DNA of 64,000 bases from Clostridiaceae bacterium (lineage in GTDB: Bacteria; Bacillota; Clostridia; Lachnospirales; Lachnospiraceae): positions 62,001-126,000 of the forward strand of contig CABJBA010000007.1 in the NCBI GenBank assembly GCA_902363735.1. Direction: 5' to 3'. Position numbers and translations under genes: made by a program. Shown in pieces: positions 22,200-31,712 of the stretch (the stretch's first letter is position 1; each line of letters opens with the position of its first letter). The notes under the pieces were generated by a model that was given only the letters and a program-made list of their open reading frames with translations, was not told the DNA's origin and did not search any database.

Positions 22200-22221
22200 T
22201 AGTACAAAAGGAGGCGGCACT

Positions 22222-22596
22222 ATGATTTGGAAACTGACCGATGACCGGCCAATCTGGATACAGCTTACAGAGCAGCTTACCCTGCATATCGTATCCGGAA
22301 TATACGCTCCCGGCGCAGCTGTACCGACGGTACGGGCTTTGGCTGCTGAAGCAGGGGTTAACCCCAATACCATGCAGCGTGCTCTGGCGGACCTAGAAAG
22401 CAGAGGACTGGTGGATACCCGGCGTACAGCGGGACGGATGGTGACCGAAGACCTGTCCCTCATCCATGACGTGCGTCAGAAACTGGCCTATTCTCGAATG
22501 GAAGATTTTCTTGCTTCTATGCGTGCTCTGGGCTACACAGACCAACAGACTTATGAATTACTTGCAGAGCAGAATAAAAAGGAGGAATATGTATGA
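22222..22596 (+). CDS. YtrA-subfamily GntR regulator
   Basis: The 124-residue protein contains only a winged helix-turn-helix (about residues 12-75: PIWIQLTEQLTLHIVSGIYA, then GAAVPTVRALAAEAGVNPNT and MQRALADLESRGLV) and a short C-terminal dimerising tail. That is the YtrA subfamily plan. It overlaps the ATPase gene by 4 bases (ATGA) and sits under a promoter with a matching palindromic operator, so it should repress its own operon. The ligand is unknown; related systems respond to cell-wall-active peptides. Confidence 0.88.
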   Translation: MIWKLTDDRPIWIQLTEQLTLHIVSGIYAPGAAVPTVRALAAEAGVNPNTMQRALADLESRGLVDTRRTAGRMVTEDLSLIHDVRQKLAYSRMEDFLASMRALGYTDQQTYELLAEQNKKEEYV

Positions 22597-23300
22597 ATCA
22601 GGAACTCATTCTTGCTCAGAGCCTGACCAAGACTTACGGGGTAAAATCTGCCCTTAACCATATTGATCTGACTGTGGGAAGAGGCCGGATTGTAGGCCTT
22701 CTGGGACCAAACGGCTCCGGAAAGACCACCTTTATCAAGCTTTTATGCGGGCTTTTACAGCCCAGTTCCGGCACTTTAGTGATCGGCGGGAACACACCTG
22801 GTGTGGAAACCAAGTCAATTATCTCTTATCTGCCGGACCGTATGTACTTTGCTGATTGGATGAAAGCCAGTGATCTGACGGATTTTTTTGCAGATTTTTA
22901 TGCAGACTTTGACCGGCCAAAAGCCATGGAGATGTTTAAGGCCCTGGGAATAGGGTCTAAGGACCGCCTTAAGACCATGTCTAAAGGTACCAAGGAAAAG
23001 GTGCAGCTCGCCCTTATTATGAGCCGCAAGGCTCAGCTTTATCTCCTTGATGAACCGATCGGCGGAGTTGACCCGGCGGCGCGGGACTTCATATTGAATA
23101 CCATTTTAACCAACTACAACGAAGACGGCACTGTCATGCTGTCCACACATTTGATTTCCGACATTGAGCGGGTTCTGGATGAAGTTATTTTTCTCAAAAA
23201 CGGGCAGGTTGTACGCCATGATACCGTAGACAATATCCGCGAGCAGGAAGGTACGTCTGTGGACCAGCTCTTCCGTGAGATTTTTGCCTACAGCAATTGA
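22593..23300 (+). CDS. ABC transporter ATP-binding subunit
   Basis: The 235-residue protein has Walker A GPNGSGKTT (about 36-44) and Walker B YLLDEPIGG, with a degenerate signature (MSKGTKEKVQLA in place of LSGGQ). The H-loop is in MLSTHLISD. Such a signature is typical of the YtrB/CcmA-like exporters paired with a GntR regulator. It is translationally coupled to the regulator upstream, and its stop lies 18 bases before the permease start. Confidence 0.9.
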   Translation: MNQELILAQSLTKTYGVKSALNHIDLTVGRGRIVGLLGPNGSGKTTFIKLLCGLLQPSSGTLVIGGNTPGVETKSIISYLPDRMYFADWMKASDLTDFFADFYADFDRPKAMEMFKALGIGSKDRLKTMSKGTKEKVQLALIMSRKAQLYLLDEPIGGVDPAARDFILNTILTNYNEDGTVMLSTHLISDIERVLDEVIFLKNGQVVRHDTVDNIREQEGTSVDQLFREIFAYSN

Positions 23301-23317
23301 GAAAAGGAGGAAATAAC

Positions 23318-24178
23318 ATGTTTGGAAAACTTTGTAAATACGAATTTAAATCTATTGTGCGCACTCTCGTGCCCATTTACCTGGCAGTGATCGCAGTGTC
23401 CATACTTAACGCATTTATGGGCTTCGGCTCTCTGTTCACCGATTACCTTGACAACCTGGGGTTCCTTAACAGCCTTCTGAGCCTGATCCAGGGAATTTCC
23501 CTATTCGTCTACTTCGGTGTTTTGGTTGCCTTAAGCGTTCTGACCCTTATTGTTATTATTCAGAGATTTTATAAAGGGCTTTTGTGCGATGAAGGCTACT
23601 TAATGTTTACTCTTCCCGTAAAGCCCTGGCAGCTAATTGCCGCAAAGGGTACGGCGGCATTTGTGATGTCACTGGCCAGCGGATTGACGGCCATTATATC
23701 TATTATTATTCTGATACTGGGCTCCATTGGTCCCGCAGAATTTTTTGAAGCAATTACCTCTCCTTATGTATGGTCTTCCATTGGTCAGGTACTTTCTGAA
23801 GTACCCTCCTGGCCCCTGATTTTGCTGGAGGCGGTTATTTTACTCATTGTCAGCGGTCTGCTCAAGCTTTTCCATATGTACTTTTCCATGGCTCTGGGCC
23901 ATTTATCAAACAGTCACCGGATCATGATGTCTGTTGTGGCTTTTATCGCTATATCTATGGCTGTCAGCTTTATCAGCGGTCTTTTCATGATCATTGCAAG
24001 TATCAACCCTGCTACAAAATCGTTTTTTGATATCATTGATGCCATGCCCGGTGTCCAAAGCATGACTTATGTATTTCACTTTGCATTTATCTTTTCTATA
24101 ATCTTCAATGGAATTCAGTTAGCTATATTTTTCTTCGGGACCGAGCGTATTCTGTCAAAGAAACTTAATCTGGAGTAA
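23318..24178 (+). CDS. ABC transporter permease
   Basis: The chosen start, MFGKLCKYEFKSIVRTLVPI, has AAAAGGAGG 8 bases upstream; the frame is open 7 codons earlier. The 286-residue protein has six hydrophobic helices and the GLLCDEGYLMFTLPVKPWQL loop typical of ABC-2-like permeases linked to YtrB-type ATPases. With the ATPase it should form an exporter or sensory complex that protects against cell-wall-active compounds. The substrate is not predictable from sequence. Confidence 0.85.
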   Translation: MFGKLCKYEFKSIVRTLVPIYLAVIAVSILNAFMGFGSLFTDYLDNLGFLNSLLSLIQGISLFVYFGVLVALSVLTLIVIIQRFYKGLLCDEGYLMFTLPVKPWQLIAAKGTAAFVMSLASGLTAIISIIILILGSIGPAEFFEAITSPYVWSSIGQVLSEVPSWPLILLEAVILLIVSGLLKLFHMYFSMALGHLSNSHRIMMSVVAFIAISMAVSFISGLFMIIASINPATKSFFDIIDAMPGVQSMTYVFHFAFIFSIIFNGIQLAIFFFGTERILSKKLNLE

Positions 24179-24185
24179 TGAAAAA

Positions 24186-24228
24186 AGGCGGTGAAGGAAA
24201 TTTTCATATTTCCTTCACCGCCTCTTTT
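24186..24228 (+). terminator. Strong rho-independent terminator
   Basis: AGGCGGTGAAGGAAAT pairs perfectly with ATTTCCTTCACCGCCT, followed by CTTTT; the A-run on the other side makes it usable in both directions. Confidence 0.9.
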
Positions 24229-24286
24229 CATGTATTAATTAAATTCAAAATCCTATATAGAAAAATTCAAACTCTCCACATAGTTA

Positions 24287-25438
24287 TTACCACATAAACA
24301 CTTCATCTTCCCTTAACTTATACATTGCTTCAATAAAAAAGTAATCTGCATAAACAAGAGGAATATGGCGCCCATTATCATGATAAGCAACACTGCAGTT
24401 CTGAACAATAGCATCGCTTTCCTCAGACCAGTCAGCCCTCGTCTGGCTGATTGTCCTTAAAATTTTCACAGCAGCGTTCCGGTATAATTCTCGCTCTGTT
24501 TCAGAAACATGGCTGGAAACCTCCAGTAAACCGCCGGCAATGATACATGCCCCGCAGGAATCCTCCAGTTTTACATCAGCAGGCTGTCTGAAATCAATAG
24601 GAATCAGTCCGTCTTCATTTATACCTGCTATGCAATAGTGGGATATTTTCTTAGCTTCTTCAAGATATTCCTGTTTTCCTGTATGAAGATAGCTGATTAC
24701 AAATCCGTATATGGCCCAGCCCTGTCCTCTTGTCCATGAGGAACCGTGTTTATATCCCTGACCGCCATGAGAACACTTATATTCACCGCTATTTGGATCA
24801 AATTCAATAATATGCTTTACAGAACCATCATTGCGGACAAAATATTTCATTGCCATATCCGCATGCTTCATGGCTATTTCCTTAAATCTGGGATCACCGG
24901 ATTCTTTAGACGCCCAGTATAGCAGAGACAGATTCATCAAACAGTCAATAATTGCCCAGCCCTCAAGGGGCGCTTTCTCTGCATATTCATTCCAGGCTCT
25001 TATATATTTTCCTGCCGGATTAAAACGCCCTGCCAATATCCCGGCAGCATGCATTCCATCTCTTAAGGACTCTTTATTTCCGGTGAAGCGGTAATCAGCA
25101 ACAGCCGTCAGCATGTACATAAAACCCACATCATGGTTTAATCCGGAATAACTCATCAGACAGCCCTGAAGCTTCTTCTCTAAAACCTCAGCAGCATCTT
25201 TATAACAGCAATCCTTTGTATCGTGATACAGAAGCCATAAGATTCCGCCCCAGAAGCCATTGGTCCACCAGTCAATATCTCCTCCCTTATCTTTTGAAAG
25301 GGACATATCATTATAACTTCCATCTGCATTTGTTGTATACGGAACCTTATCTTTATTTTTCTCGCATACCCATGCCATTTTGTTTTTAATTTTATTAATG
25401 GTTTCGTCAATCCATACTTTTTCATTCAATTCAGTCAT
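24287..25438 (-). CDS. GH88 unsaturated glucuronyl hydrolase
   Basis: The 383-residue protein has the alpha6/alpha6 GH88 fold. Visible marks are WWTNGFWGGILWLLY near 60, the catalytic-region Asp in LNHDVGFMY, the second Asp in WAIIDCLMNLSLLYWA, and SSWTRGQGWAIYG near 233. GH88 enzymes hydrate the C4-C5 double bond of unsaturated uronic acids at the non-reducing end of oligosaccharides made by polysaccharide lyases, releasing the sugar. No signal peptide is present, so it acts in the cytoplasm. It is the last gene of the uronate operon, immediately after a heparinase II/III-like lyase, which would produce its substrate. Confidence 0.92.
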   Translation of the reverse strand: MTELNEKVWIDETINKIKNKMAWVCEKNKDKVPYTTNADGSYNDMSLSKDKGGDIDWWTNGFWGGILWLLYHDTKDCCYKDAAEVLEKKLQGCLMSYSGLNHDVGFMYMLTAVADYRFTGNKESLRDGMHAAGILAGRFNPAGKYIRAWNEYAEKAPLEGWAIIDCLMNLSLLYWASKESGDPRFKEIAMKHADMAMKYFVRNDGSVKHIIEFDPNSGEYKCSHGGQGYKHGSSWTRGQGWAIYGFVISYLHTGKQEYLEEAKKISHYCIAGINEDGLIPIDFRQPADVKLEDSCGACIIAGGLLEVSSHVSETERELYRNAAVKILRTISQTRADWSEESDAIVQNCSVAYHDNGRHIPLVYADYFFIEAMYKLREDEVFMW

Positions 25439-25484
25439 CTTTATCTCTGTATCCTTTTACTCTATTTTTCTTTCCTTCCTCTGC

Positions 25485-27461
25485 TTACCAGAGTAAGGTT
25501 TCTCCGGTTTTATTATTTTCTCCTTCTTTCCAGACAATCACATTTCCCATTCCCTGGCACCCACCTGCCGTTATCATATCCGCAGGTGACATTACCTCTT
25601 TATGGCATACCCCAACAATATAACTTTGGTTATCTCCTTTAATTCTGATTGCTTCTGCCATATCTTCAGAAAATAACCGGTCCGTAATCACTGATTTTAC
25701 AGGAAGCTGTTCCACCTGGATTTTCTGCTTACTGATAACAGTAAAAAATGAGACAAACCCATTTCCTTTTTTTGTAATCTTTATACAGGGATTGGGTACC
25801 TTTCTATTGTAATGTCTGGATATAAAGGACTCTGCATATTCTATTGCAGACTCTCCGGATGTGCTGCAGATGAATACTTCCCCTGCTTTGTCCCGATATA
25901 TAACTTCATCTCCAGCTTTTTCAATAATTCCATTTTCACTGAAATGGTAAAAAGCTTCACATTTCATTTCATCACATCCATATATTTCATCTGCAATTAC
26001 ATAAATGTCAGGCTTGATATAGATAATTTTACGGTTTGCAAAGACTCCCATATGCATATATCCTAAATGGCCGCCATATACCAGTTCATAATCCTTGCGG
26101 AATTCAAAGCCTCTGTTCAAAGGCAAACCAAGCCGTTCATATTCCCAGGAATCCTTGCATTTCCCCAGATCAGTGTCGTTAACTATGATTGTATTATGAG
26201 CGCGTCCGCCTTTAAATTCAACTCTGCCTTTTGAAAATACATAGCTGAATCTTCCCGAATCAACCAGCACGTCCCTTCCATCCATGACAAGGTCAAAATG
26301 AAGCTTATCAAAATGCCCATGTGATGCCCCCATTGTTCCGCAATGAAAATGAAGAACATTTCCGTCTCTTTCATAACCGGAACGCAAATAAAAATTACCG
26401 CTGTCACTTAAGGCTGTGGACAGGCAGCCCTGGGGAGGCTGGACACTCATTTGTTCATATGCAACAGCCGCCTCGACCCCTAATTCCCATACAAGCTCGT
26501 AATCAAAGGTATCACCTGCAAAATACTTTAACCTTGAATCATTTAAAAGCCAGGCCGCTTGGGCAAGGGCGGGACGCATATCCATATCATCACTATCTCC
26601 GTGGAGAAAGCATTTACCATCAGGCTTCATAAAAGCCGCCTGGGCATAAGCCAGCCTTGCTGCTGCCTGGGTGATCCCCTCCGGAACCGTCAGTCCAAGG
26701 CGCTTTGATTGAGCCATAACATCTAAAAAGCAATGCAGCACTTCATTATGATATAGCGGCGACTGTTCCCACTGAGAGCCGTCCTTCATAACCTGAAGCT
26801 TTGCTGCCAGGTTCAATCTTTCGTAGGCTGTATTTATTACATCCATGGCTTCACTGACAGAATACTCCGGGTTTAACCGGGTTTTCAAAACTGCAAAGCC
26901 AAAGAGTCCGCATGCTTCGATAACGCCCCAGTTTAATATTTGCTTTTTTGGTGTGTAGTCAGCCAGTAAATAAGAAATATGTTCATCCACACTCTTTCGA
27001 ATCAGTGACCAGGTTTCTTCTTTCATTGTTTTTGAGTCAATAAAACTCCCAATGGCCTTTGGCAGATAATCTCCTCTAAAACCGGCTTCCAGACTCCGGT
27101 ATCCCTTGGATTTATTTTCTTCATTCAAAGGGACCTTGCGAATCCAGTCTAAAATAATGTCTTCAAAAGCAGAAGCGTAAGATTCATCTTTCGTCAATAC
27201 ATAAACCTGGCCAAGGGCCATAAGATTCCTGTGCCGGTTCATCTGCCATACAAATTCCGGATCATCATTGGGAGTCTCACCCCATAAAATTTCTTTGCCA
27301 AAATCCATTGGTTCCGGGTAAGCTTCCAAATCCCACGGATTATCAAATACAAAGATTCTTTGTTTCAGTAAATCTGCAACTTTTACTCCATGTTCTATAT
27401 CATTTGCATATCTTTCTTTAGAAAGATATGCAATAACCGCATTTCTTTGAATTTCATTCAT
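25485..27461 (-). CDS. Heparinase II/III-family polysaccharide lyase, cytoplasmic
   Basis: The 658-residue protein has an N-terminal alpha/alpha toroid (about 1-340, with NRHRNLMALGQVYVLT and SLEAGFRGDYLP) and the heparinase II/III C-terminal beta-sandwich. That domain carries GASHGHFDKLHFDLVMDGRD and VDSGRFSYVF at about 378-408. There is no signal peptide or lipobox, unlike secreted heparinases, so it probably cleaves imported oligosaccharides. A GGAGGAAG site precedes the ATG. It lies between the HExxH protein and GH88 genes in the same operon. Substrate class (heparan-type or another uronate-containing glycan) is not resolved by sequence reading. Confidence 0.87.
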   Translation of the reverse strand: MNEIQRNAVIAYLSKERYANDIEHGVKVADLLKQRIFVFDNPWDLEAYPEPMDFGKEILWGETPNDDPEFVWQMNRHRNLMALGQVYVLTKDESYASAFEDIILDWIRKVPLNEENKSKGYRSLEAGFRGDYLPKAIGSFIDSKTMKEETWSLIRKSVDEHISYLLADYTPKKQILNWGVIEACGLFGFAVLKTRLNPEYSVSEAMDVINTAYERLNLAAKLQVMKDGSQWEQSPLYHNEVLHCFLDVMAQSKRLGLTVPEGITQAAARLAYAQAAFMKPDGKCFLHGDSDDMDMRPALAQAAWLLNDSRLKYFAGDTFDYELVWELGVEAAVAYEQMSVQPPQGCLSTALSDSGNFYLRSGYERDGNVLHFHCGTMGASHGHFDKLHFDLVMDGRDVLVDSGRFSYVFSKGRVEFKGGRAHNTIIVNDTDLGKCKDSWEYERLGLPLNRGFEFRKDYELVYGGHLGYMHMGVFANRKIIYIKPDIYVIADEIYGCDEMKCEAFYHFSENGIIEKAGDEVIYRDKAGEVFICSTSGESAIEYAESFISRHYNRKVPNPCIKITKKGNGFVSFFTVISKQKIQVEQLPVKSVITDRLFSEDMAEAIRIKGDNQSYIVGVCHKEVMSPADMITAGGCQGMGNVIVWKEGENNKTGETLLW

Positions 27462-27496
27462 ATCTCTTCCTCCATATCCGTCCCTGCAAGATATAC

Positions 27497-28174
27497 TTAT
27501 TCCAGATTCAGCGCCATCATTTCTTCATACAATTCCCTGGCAAATGCCGGGCAATATGCATAAGTCAAAAGCAAGTCTATGATATATGGAGCATAAGACA
27601 GATGATTGATTTTCTGTGAAAATGCCATAGCGGCAACTTCTCCCAGAGCCATTATTCCGGAATCATTATGCACCGGTCCTATAGACCACAAACGTATCTT
27701 TTGGGTTTTTGTAAAGATATCCTGATTATATCTGTATTCCAGGAAATGAAATATTTCATGTGCCAGCAGGATACTTCTTATTTCGGATTTTAAAACCATT
27801 GTTTCTGGTATACTTTCGGTTTCACATAGTTCCTGCCCTTTTTGCACCGCATCCTGGTATATGTTAATCCTGTCAGGCTCCCAATACTCTGCAAACAGCA
27901 GCCTTCCATCTTGCTGCTGAAACTCAAAGCAGGATATCGTTAAGCCGAAGTGCCTGCAAATCATATCCGGATTCCTGCTGCCGCATTCATGAATTACTTT
28001 TTGTGCATATTCCACTCCGCATGCGATGGCTTTCCTGGTCCAATCACGCCTTTGCCCGGAAGTTACCTTTGCATTGACCGGATCCCGGGAAAAGGCATAG
28101 GATCCCCATGCCTCAAGCGGTATGCCTGCCAGGCTGTAAAGCATATCCGTAATTGTTTTCTGCCCTGCTTCCAT
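27497..28174 (-). CDS. Unrecognised HExxH protein in the uronate operon
   Basis: The 225-residue protein has no family I can name. It contains ILLAHEIFHFLEYR, a good HExxH zinc-peptidase motif (about residues 141-145), and 44 residues later a helix LGEVAAMAFSQKI whose Glu could serve as third zinc ligand, as in gluzincins. No signal peptide is seen. It is flanked in one operon by a hydantoinase-family protein (29-base gap) and the heparinase-like lyase (36-base gap). A role in cleaving a peptide or amide in a glycan-linked substrate is speculation; a structural gluzincin without activity is also possible. Confidence 0.55.
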   Translation of the reverse strand: MEAGQKTITDMLYSLAGIPLEAWGSYAFSRDPVNAKVTSGQRRDWTRKAIACGVEYAQKVIHECGSRNPDMICRHFGLTISCFEFQQQDGRLLFAEYWEPDRINIYQDAVQKGQELCETESIPETMVLKSEIRSILLAHEIFHFLEYRYNQDIFTKTQKIRLWSIGPVHNDSGIMALGEVAAMAFSQKINHLSYAPYIIDLLLTYAYCPAFARELYEEMMALNLE

Positions 28175-28202
28175 TCCTTATCCCCAGATCTATAATCGCT
28201 AT

Positions 28203-30335
28203 TTATTTAGTATCCACAATAGACGCTACAATAATAATTTCTTCCTCTGCGCCTCTGTCACTTAAATCCAGATCCATAAGCAGCAAAATCTGATTCAACT
28301 CGTTTGAAGCATAATCACTGACTCTTGGCCCATAGCAGACAAAGTAATCCGGCCTTAAAACAGAATCGGTCTTAAAGGTTGCCTGTTCATTCCACATGGA
28401 CGTTACAACGGACTCATATTCTGATGCCTTGCATTTTATTGCCTTTGCATTGGAGCACTGAACTTTAACAAACCCCTTTTTATCAACAATACGAATTGGC
28501 GTAAAATCACCTAAGGTTCCGCTGAACACATAAAACTTTTCAATTTTCTTCTCAAGCATTATATTGCTGACTTTTGATCCCATATCCCCTTTTGCAAGTG
28601 CTAAGGCTTCCTCTTCATCACATTCCTTCAGCAAATCGGTTGTTTTAACCTCAGTTGAGCCTGTAGCAATTGCCGTAACCTTTCCCGTCTGATTATCAAT
28701 TTCCACATGAACCTCTACAGTTTCAGGATCAGCACCAGAGCCGATTGCCATATCAGCTGCTTCCTTCTTAATCCTGGAAATATCATCTTTCGTCGGACTT
28801 GGAATAACACGCTCCACCACATCTCTTACCATGGCAAGCGCCACACCGATTGAAGATATAACCTCAGCATTTTCTGGTATACTGTAGGGAAGATCCATCT
28901 TCTTTGCACAATAGGGAACCAGGGAGGCCGCACCTCCCCCGCAGCCCACCAGCCTCATGCTTTCTTTATCCAGCTGGTATTTCTCTGCCAGAGCATTGAT
29001 GCAGCTGCTGACTTTTTCATAGTCCTTTTCCAGAATCTGTGTCGCCAGGGCTTCAACTGTAATTCCCATTTTATCTGCTACCGGCTGCATTGCTTTACGG
29101 GCAGATTCCGCACTTCCGTGAGCAAAATATTGATCCTCCACCAGACCCAGAACGTTAGCGGCACAGGTATTGGTAAAGCATATTCTCTTGCCATTTTTCA
29201 ACAAGATAATTACATAGTCATCTGGATCACCTTTCTTCGGACTTACAAGCTGAATCTTTGGATCAACAATTTCCTCTTCCGGTGTAAAGCAGGCATACTC
29301 ACAACCGGCAATGTGGGCGGATCGGGGACCTACATCCACGACCTCTTTATCGCTGATCCGAACCATAGAACCGCCTGCACATCCCAGTATACTGACATCA
29401 AGAGAGCTGACATATGTATCGTGACCTCCAATTTTTGCATAGTCAACACCAGGACGGCCGTTTTTAATGACTCCGATATTTGTTGTGGTTCCCCCAACTT
29501 CAAAATAAATGGCGTTAGAGGCACGCAGATACATTAAAGAGCCCATAACTGAGGCGGCAGGCCCTGAAAGAGCCGTAAGGATCGGTCTTTTTCTCATTTC
29601 ACTGATTTCCATAACACCGCCGTCACCCCGCATAACCATAAGGGGGACGTTAACGCCCGCATTTCTGACTGATGACTCGGTAGCATTGGCAGTTGCCATC
29701 ATTTTGGGCAGGATTGAGGCATTGATTGCCGCAGTACGGGTTCTCCGTGTCAGACCGTATAGCTTGGTAATATCGGAAGCCATGGTAACAGGCATGTTTC
29801 TCTTCTCAACCTGTTCATGAATCATTTCCTCTTCACCCATGCCGTCCACTCCAAATGCCATAGAAGCAACAATTACTTCAGCACCTTCGCCTAACAGTTC
29901 ATCGATTCCCTTATTAATGGTTTCGGCCGTAAGCATTTTTTTCTTTATAAAGGTATTATACACCTTAATCAGACGGCCTACCTTTTCATCTAAAATAATA
30001 TCTTTCAGCTGAAGCTGGCGTTTCGACAGGAAACCCTCCAGTCCCCCTCCCGCAACACCAATGACTCCTACACTGGCCACGTCTCCTTCAATAAAGGCAT
30101 TGGTGGCCTGGGTTGTTGAATGGGCCACAAAAATTATATCCTCAGGTTTAATATTATTTTCCTGCATACACAGCTGAAAGCTTTCCACTACTCCCCGGGC
30201 AACTCCTGACTGATCATCATGAGTAGTCTTAACCTGTTTTTTTCCAATGATCTCATGGGTGGTATTATCCATTGCCACACATTTTGTATAAGTTCCGCCT
30301 ACATCAATACCCATTCTGATTTTTCTATCGCACAT
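28203..30335 (-). CDS. Hydantoinase/oxoprolinase-family (HyuA-like) protein
   Basis: The 710-residue protein starts MCDRKIRMGIDVGGTYTKCV, an actin-like ATP-binding phosphate loop, followed by AHSTTQATNAFIEGDVASVG and the second nucleotide-binding segment IYFEVGGTTTNIGVIKNGRP. These are the marks of the HyuA group of ATP-dependent cyclic amide (hydantoin, 5-oxoproline) hydrolases. No HyuB-like partner gene is present nearby. AAGGAAAG lies 7 bases before the ATG. Presence inside an operon for glucuronides is unusual; the substrate is unknown. Confidence 0.85.
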   Translation of the reverse strand: MCDRKIRMGIDVGGTYTKCVAMDNTTHEIIGKKQVKTTHDDQSGVARGVVESFQLCMQENNIKPEDIIFVAHSTTQATNAFIEGDVASVGVIGVAGGGLEGFLSKRQLQLKDIILDEKVGRLIKVYNTFIKKKMLTAETINKGIDELLGEGAEVIVASMAFGVDGMGEEEMIHEQVEKRNMPVTMASDITKLYGLTRRTRTAAINASILPKMMATANATESSVRNAGVNVPLMVMRGDGGVMEISEMRKRPILTALSGPAASVMGSLMYLRASNAIYFEVGGTTTNIGVIKNGRPGVDYAKIGGHDTYVSSLDVSILGCAGGSMVRISDKEVVDVGPRSAHIAGCEYACFTPEEEIVDPKIQLVSPKKGDPDDYVIILLKNGKRICFTNTCAANVLGLVEDQYFAHGSAESARKAMQPVADKMGITVEALATQILEKDYEKVSSCINALAEKYQLDKESMRLVGCGGGAASLVPYCAKKMDLPYSIPENAEVISSIGVALAMVRDVVERVIPSPTKDDISRIKKEAADMAIGSGADPETVEVHVEIDNQTGKVTAIATGSTEVKTTDLLKECDEEEALALAKGDMGSKVSNIMLEKKIEKFYVFSGTLGDFTPIRIVDKKGFVKVQCSNAKAIKCKASEYESVVTSMWNEQATFKTDSVLRPDYFVCYGPRVSDYASNELNQILLLMDLDLSDRGAEEEIIIVASIVDTK

Positions 30336-30360
30336 AGTTCTTTCCTTTTATCTCTGAATT

Positions 30361-31698
30361 TTACATTAAATGCCCATAAAGAACATATACAACGACGCAG
30401 CTCAAGATTCCCACGGCCCATCCTGTAGGTATTGACATCTTCATATAATCTTTTGTTGAAACCTTGGTATATCCAAGTCCCCATGCAACCCATGACTGGG
30501 TAATATCCAAGCACTGAGGAGCTAAGGTTGTAATGGCAAAAAGAGGATACAAAAATGCTACCGGAGCATTTGGCAATGTTGCCACTACCACTGCTAAAAT
30601 TGCGGTACCGCTTCCCACCAGATTCATGGGGCCGCGGAAAAAGCCAAGGGGTGTCAAAACTGCAAAAACAATACATAATACAAGAGCTGTTCTGGGAACT
30701 GCTCCGCTTAATATAGCGGTAAAGTATGGAGCCGCAAAGGTGGCTGCATTGCTGAACATGGAAAGTGCCAGCAAAAATCCAATCATCGGTGCCACATCAG
30801 CTGCTCCGTCTGCAAATAATTTGGCAATCATACCGCATATTTTAGAATAGGAACCTTTAAGCTTTCCTGTAGTAACCAGAGCATACAGACCTGAAATAAT
30901 AAATCCAAGAATAATGGGAACCTTAAATGCAACACTGAGCACTACCGGCATAACAATTGCAAGCCAGGAAATTGCCGGGGCATTTTCCTGGGAATGCTGA
31001 CCGCTGACTGCCCATGAACGTTTTTTACTCAGACTGACGTTGGCAACAACCAAAACGATTGCCAGTTCAATGATCATAAAAATAATACCCACTTTAAAAT
31101 AATCACCGGAAAAAGTATAATCTGCTGCTGCCTTGTTAAATCCTTCATAAATAGCCCGGTACTGATTAAACTGCACCTCATTTACAAACATACCTGCTGC
31201 AATGGAACCCATAAAGCTGAACATAGCAACCGGAGAAGGAATTCCGATGGAGAGAAGAATCGGCAAAACAATGACTGCAACGGAAATTACAGGACCAATT
31301 CCTGTCATTGACATGAAAATAATTGAAGTAACAATACAAAGCAGTGAGGTGGTAAGTCTTGTTTTGTCACCGCTTAACTCCACCACCTTACGGATTAATG
31401 TAGCCGCAATTCCTGTTTCTGTTAACACCCTGCCAAAAAACGCACCAAAATAGATGTTTACCAGAATGGCCTTGGCGTATCCTGCAGGCCCGTCCGCATA
31501 TACAAAGGTAAGTACGTCAATCAACGATTTGCCTTCCATAGTTGCCGTTGGGGAAATGCTGTTTCCCACAAAAGCGAGAGCCAGCCAAAAGGTTCCCATC
31601 AGCACAAAGCCAACCATCAGATTCAATCCCTTTACACAATAAATAACCATTCCAACAAAAGAAATAATCATTAAAATCCCTATAATAATGTTTACCAT
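30361..31698 (-). CDS. Ion-transporter-superfamily permease
   Basis: The 445-residue protein has about twelve hydrophobic helices, with paired halves typical of the IT superfamily (CitMHS/DcuC/GntP-like): FMSMTGIGPVISVAVIVLPI in the first half and FFRGPMNLVGSGTAILAVV in the second, both Gly/Pro-rich re-entrant-like segments. Members co-transport organic acids with protons or Na+. Its place between the HyuA-like gene and the beta-glucuronidase suggests import of a uronic-acid-containing or cyclic-amide substrate. A clear AAGGAG site precedes the start. Confidence 0.78.
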   Translation of the reverse strand: MVNIIIGILMIISFVGMVIYCVKGLNLMVGFVLMGTFWLALAFVGNSISPTATMEGKSLIDVLTFVYADGPAGYAKAILVNIYFGAFFGRVLTETGIAATLIRKVVELSGDKTRLTTSLLCIVTSIIFMSMTGIGPVISVAVIVLPILLSIGIPSPVAMFSFMGSIAAGMFVNEVQFNQYRAIYEGFNKAAADYTFSGDYFKVGIIFMIIELAIVLVVANVSLSKKRSWAVSGQHSQENAPAISWLAIVMPVVLSVAFKVPIILGFIISGLYALVTTGKLKGSYSKICGMIAKLFADGAADVAPMIGFLLALSMFSNAATFAAPYFTAILSGAVPRTALVLCIVFAVLTPLGFFRGPMNLVGSGTAILAVVVATLPNAPVAFLYPLFAITTLAPQCLDITQSWVAWGLGYTKVSTKDYMKMSIPTGWAVGILSCVVVYVLYGHLM

Positions 31699-31712
31699 AA
31701 CGCACCTTCTCC

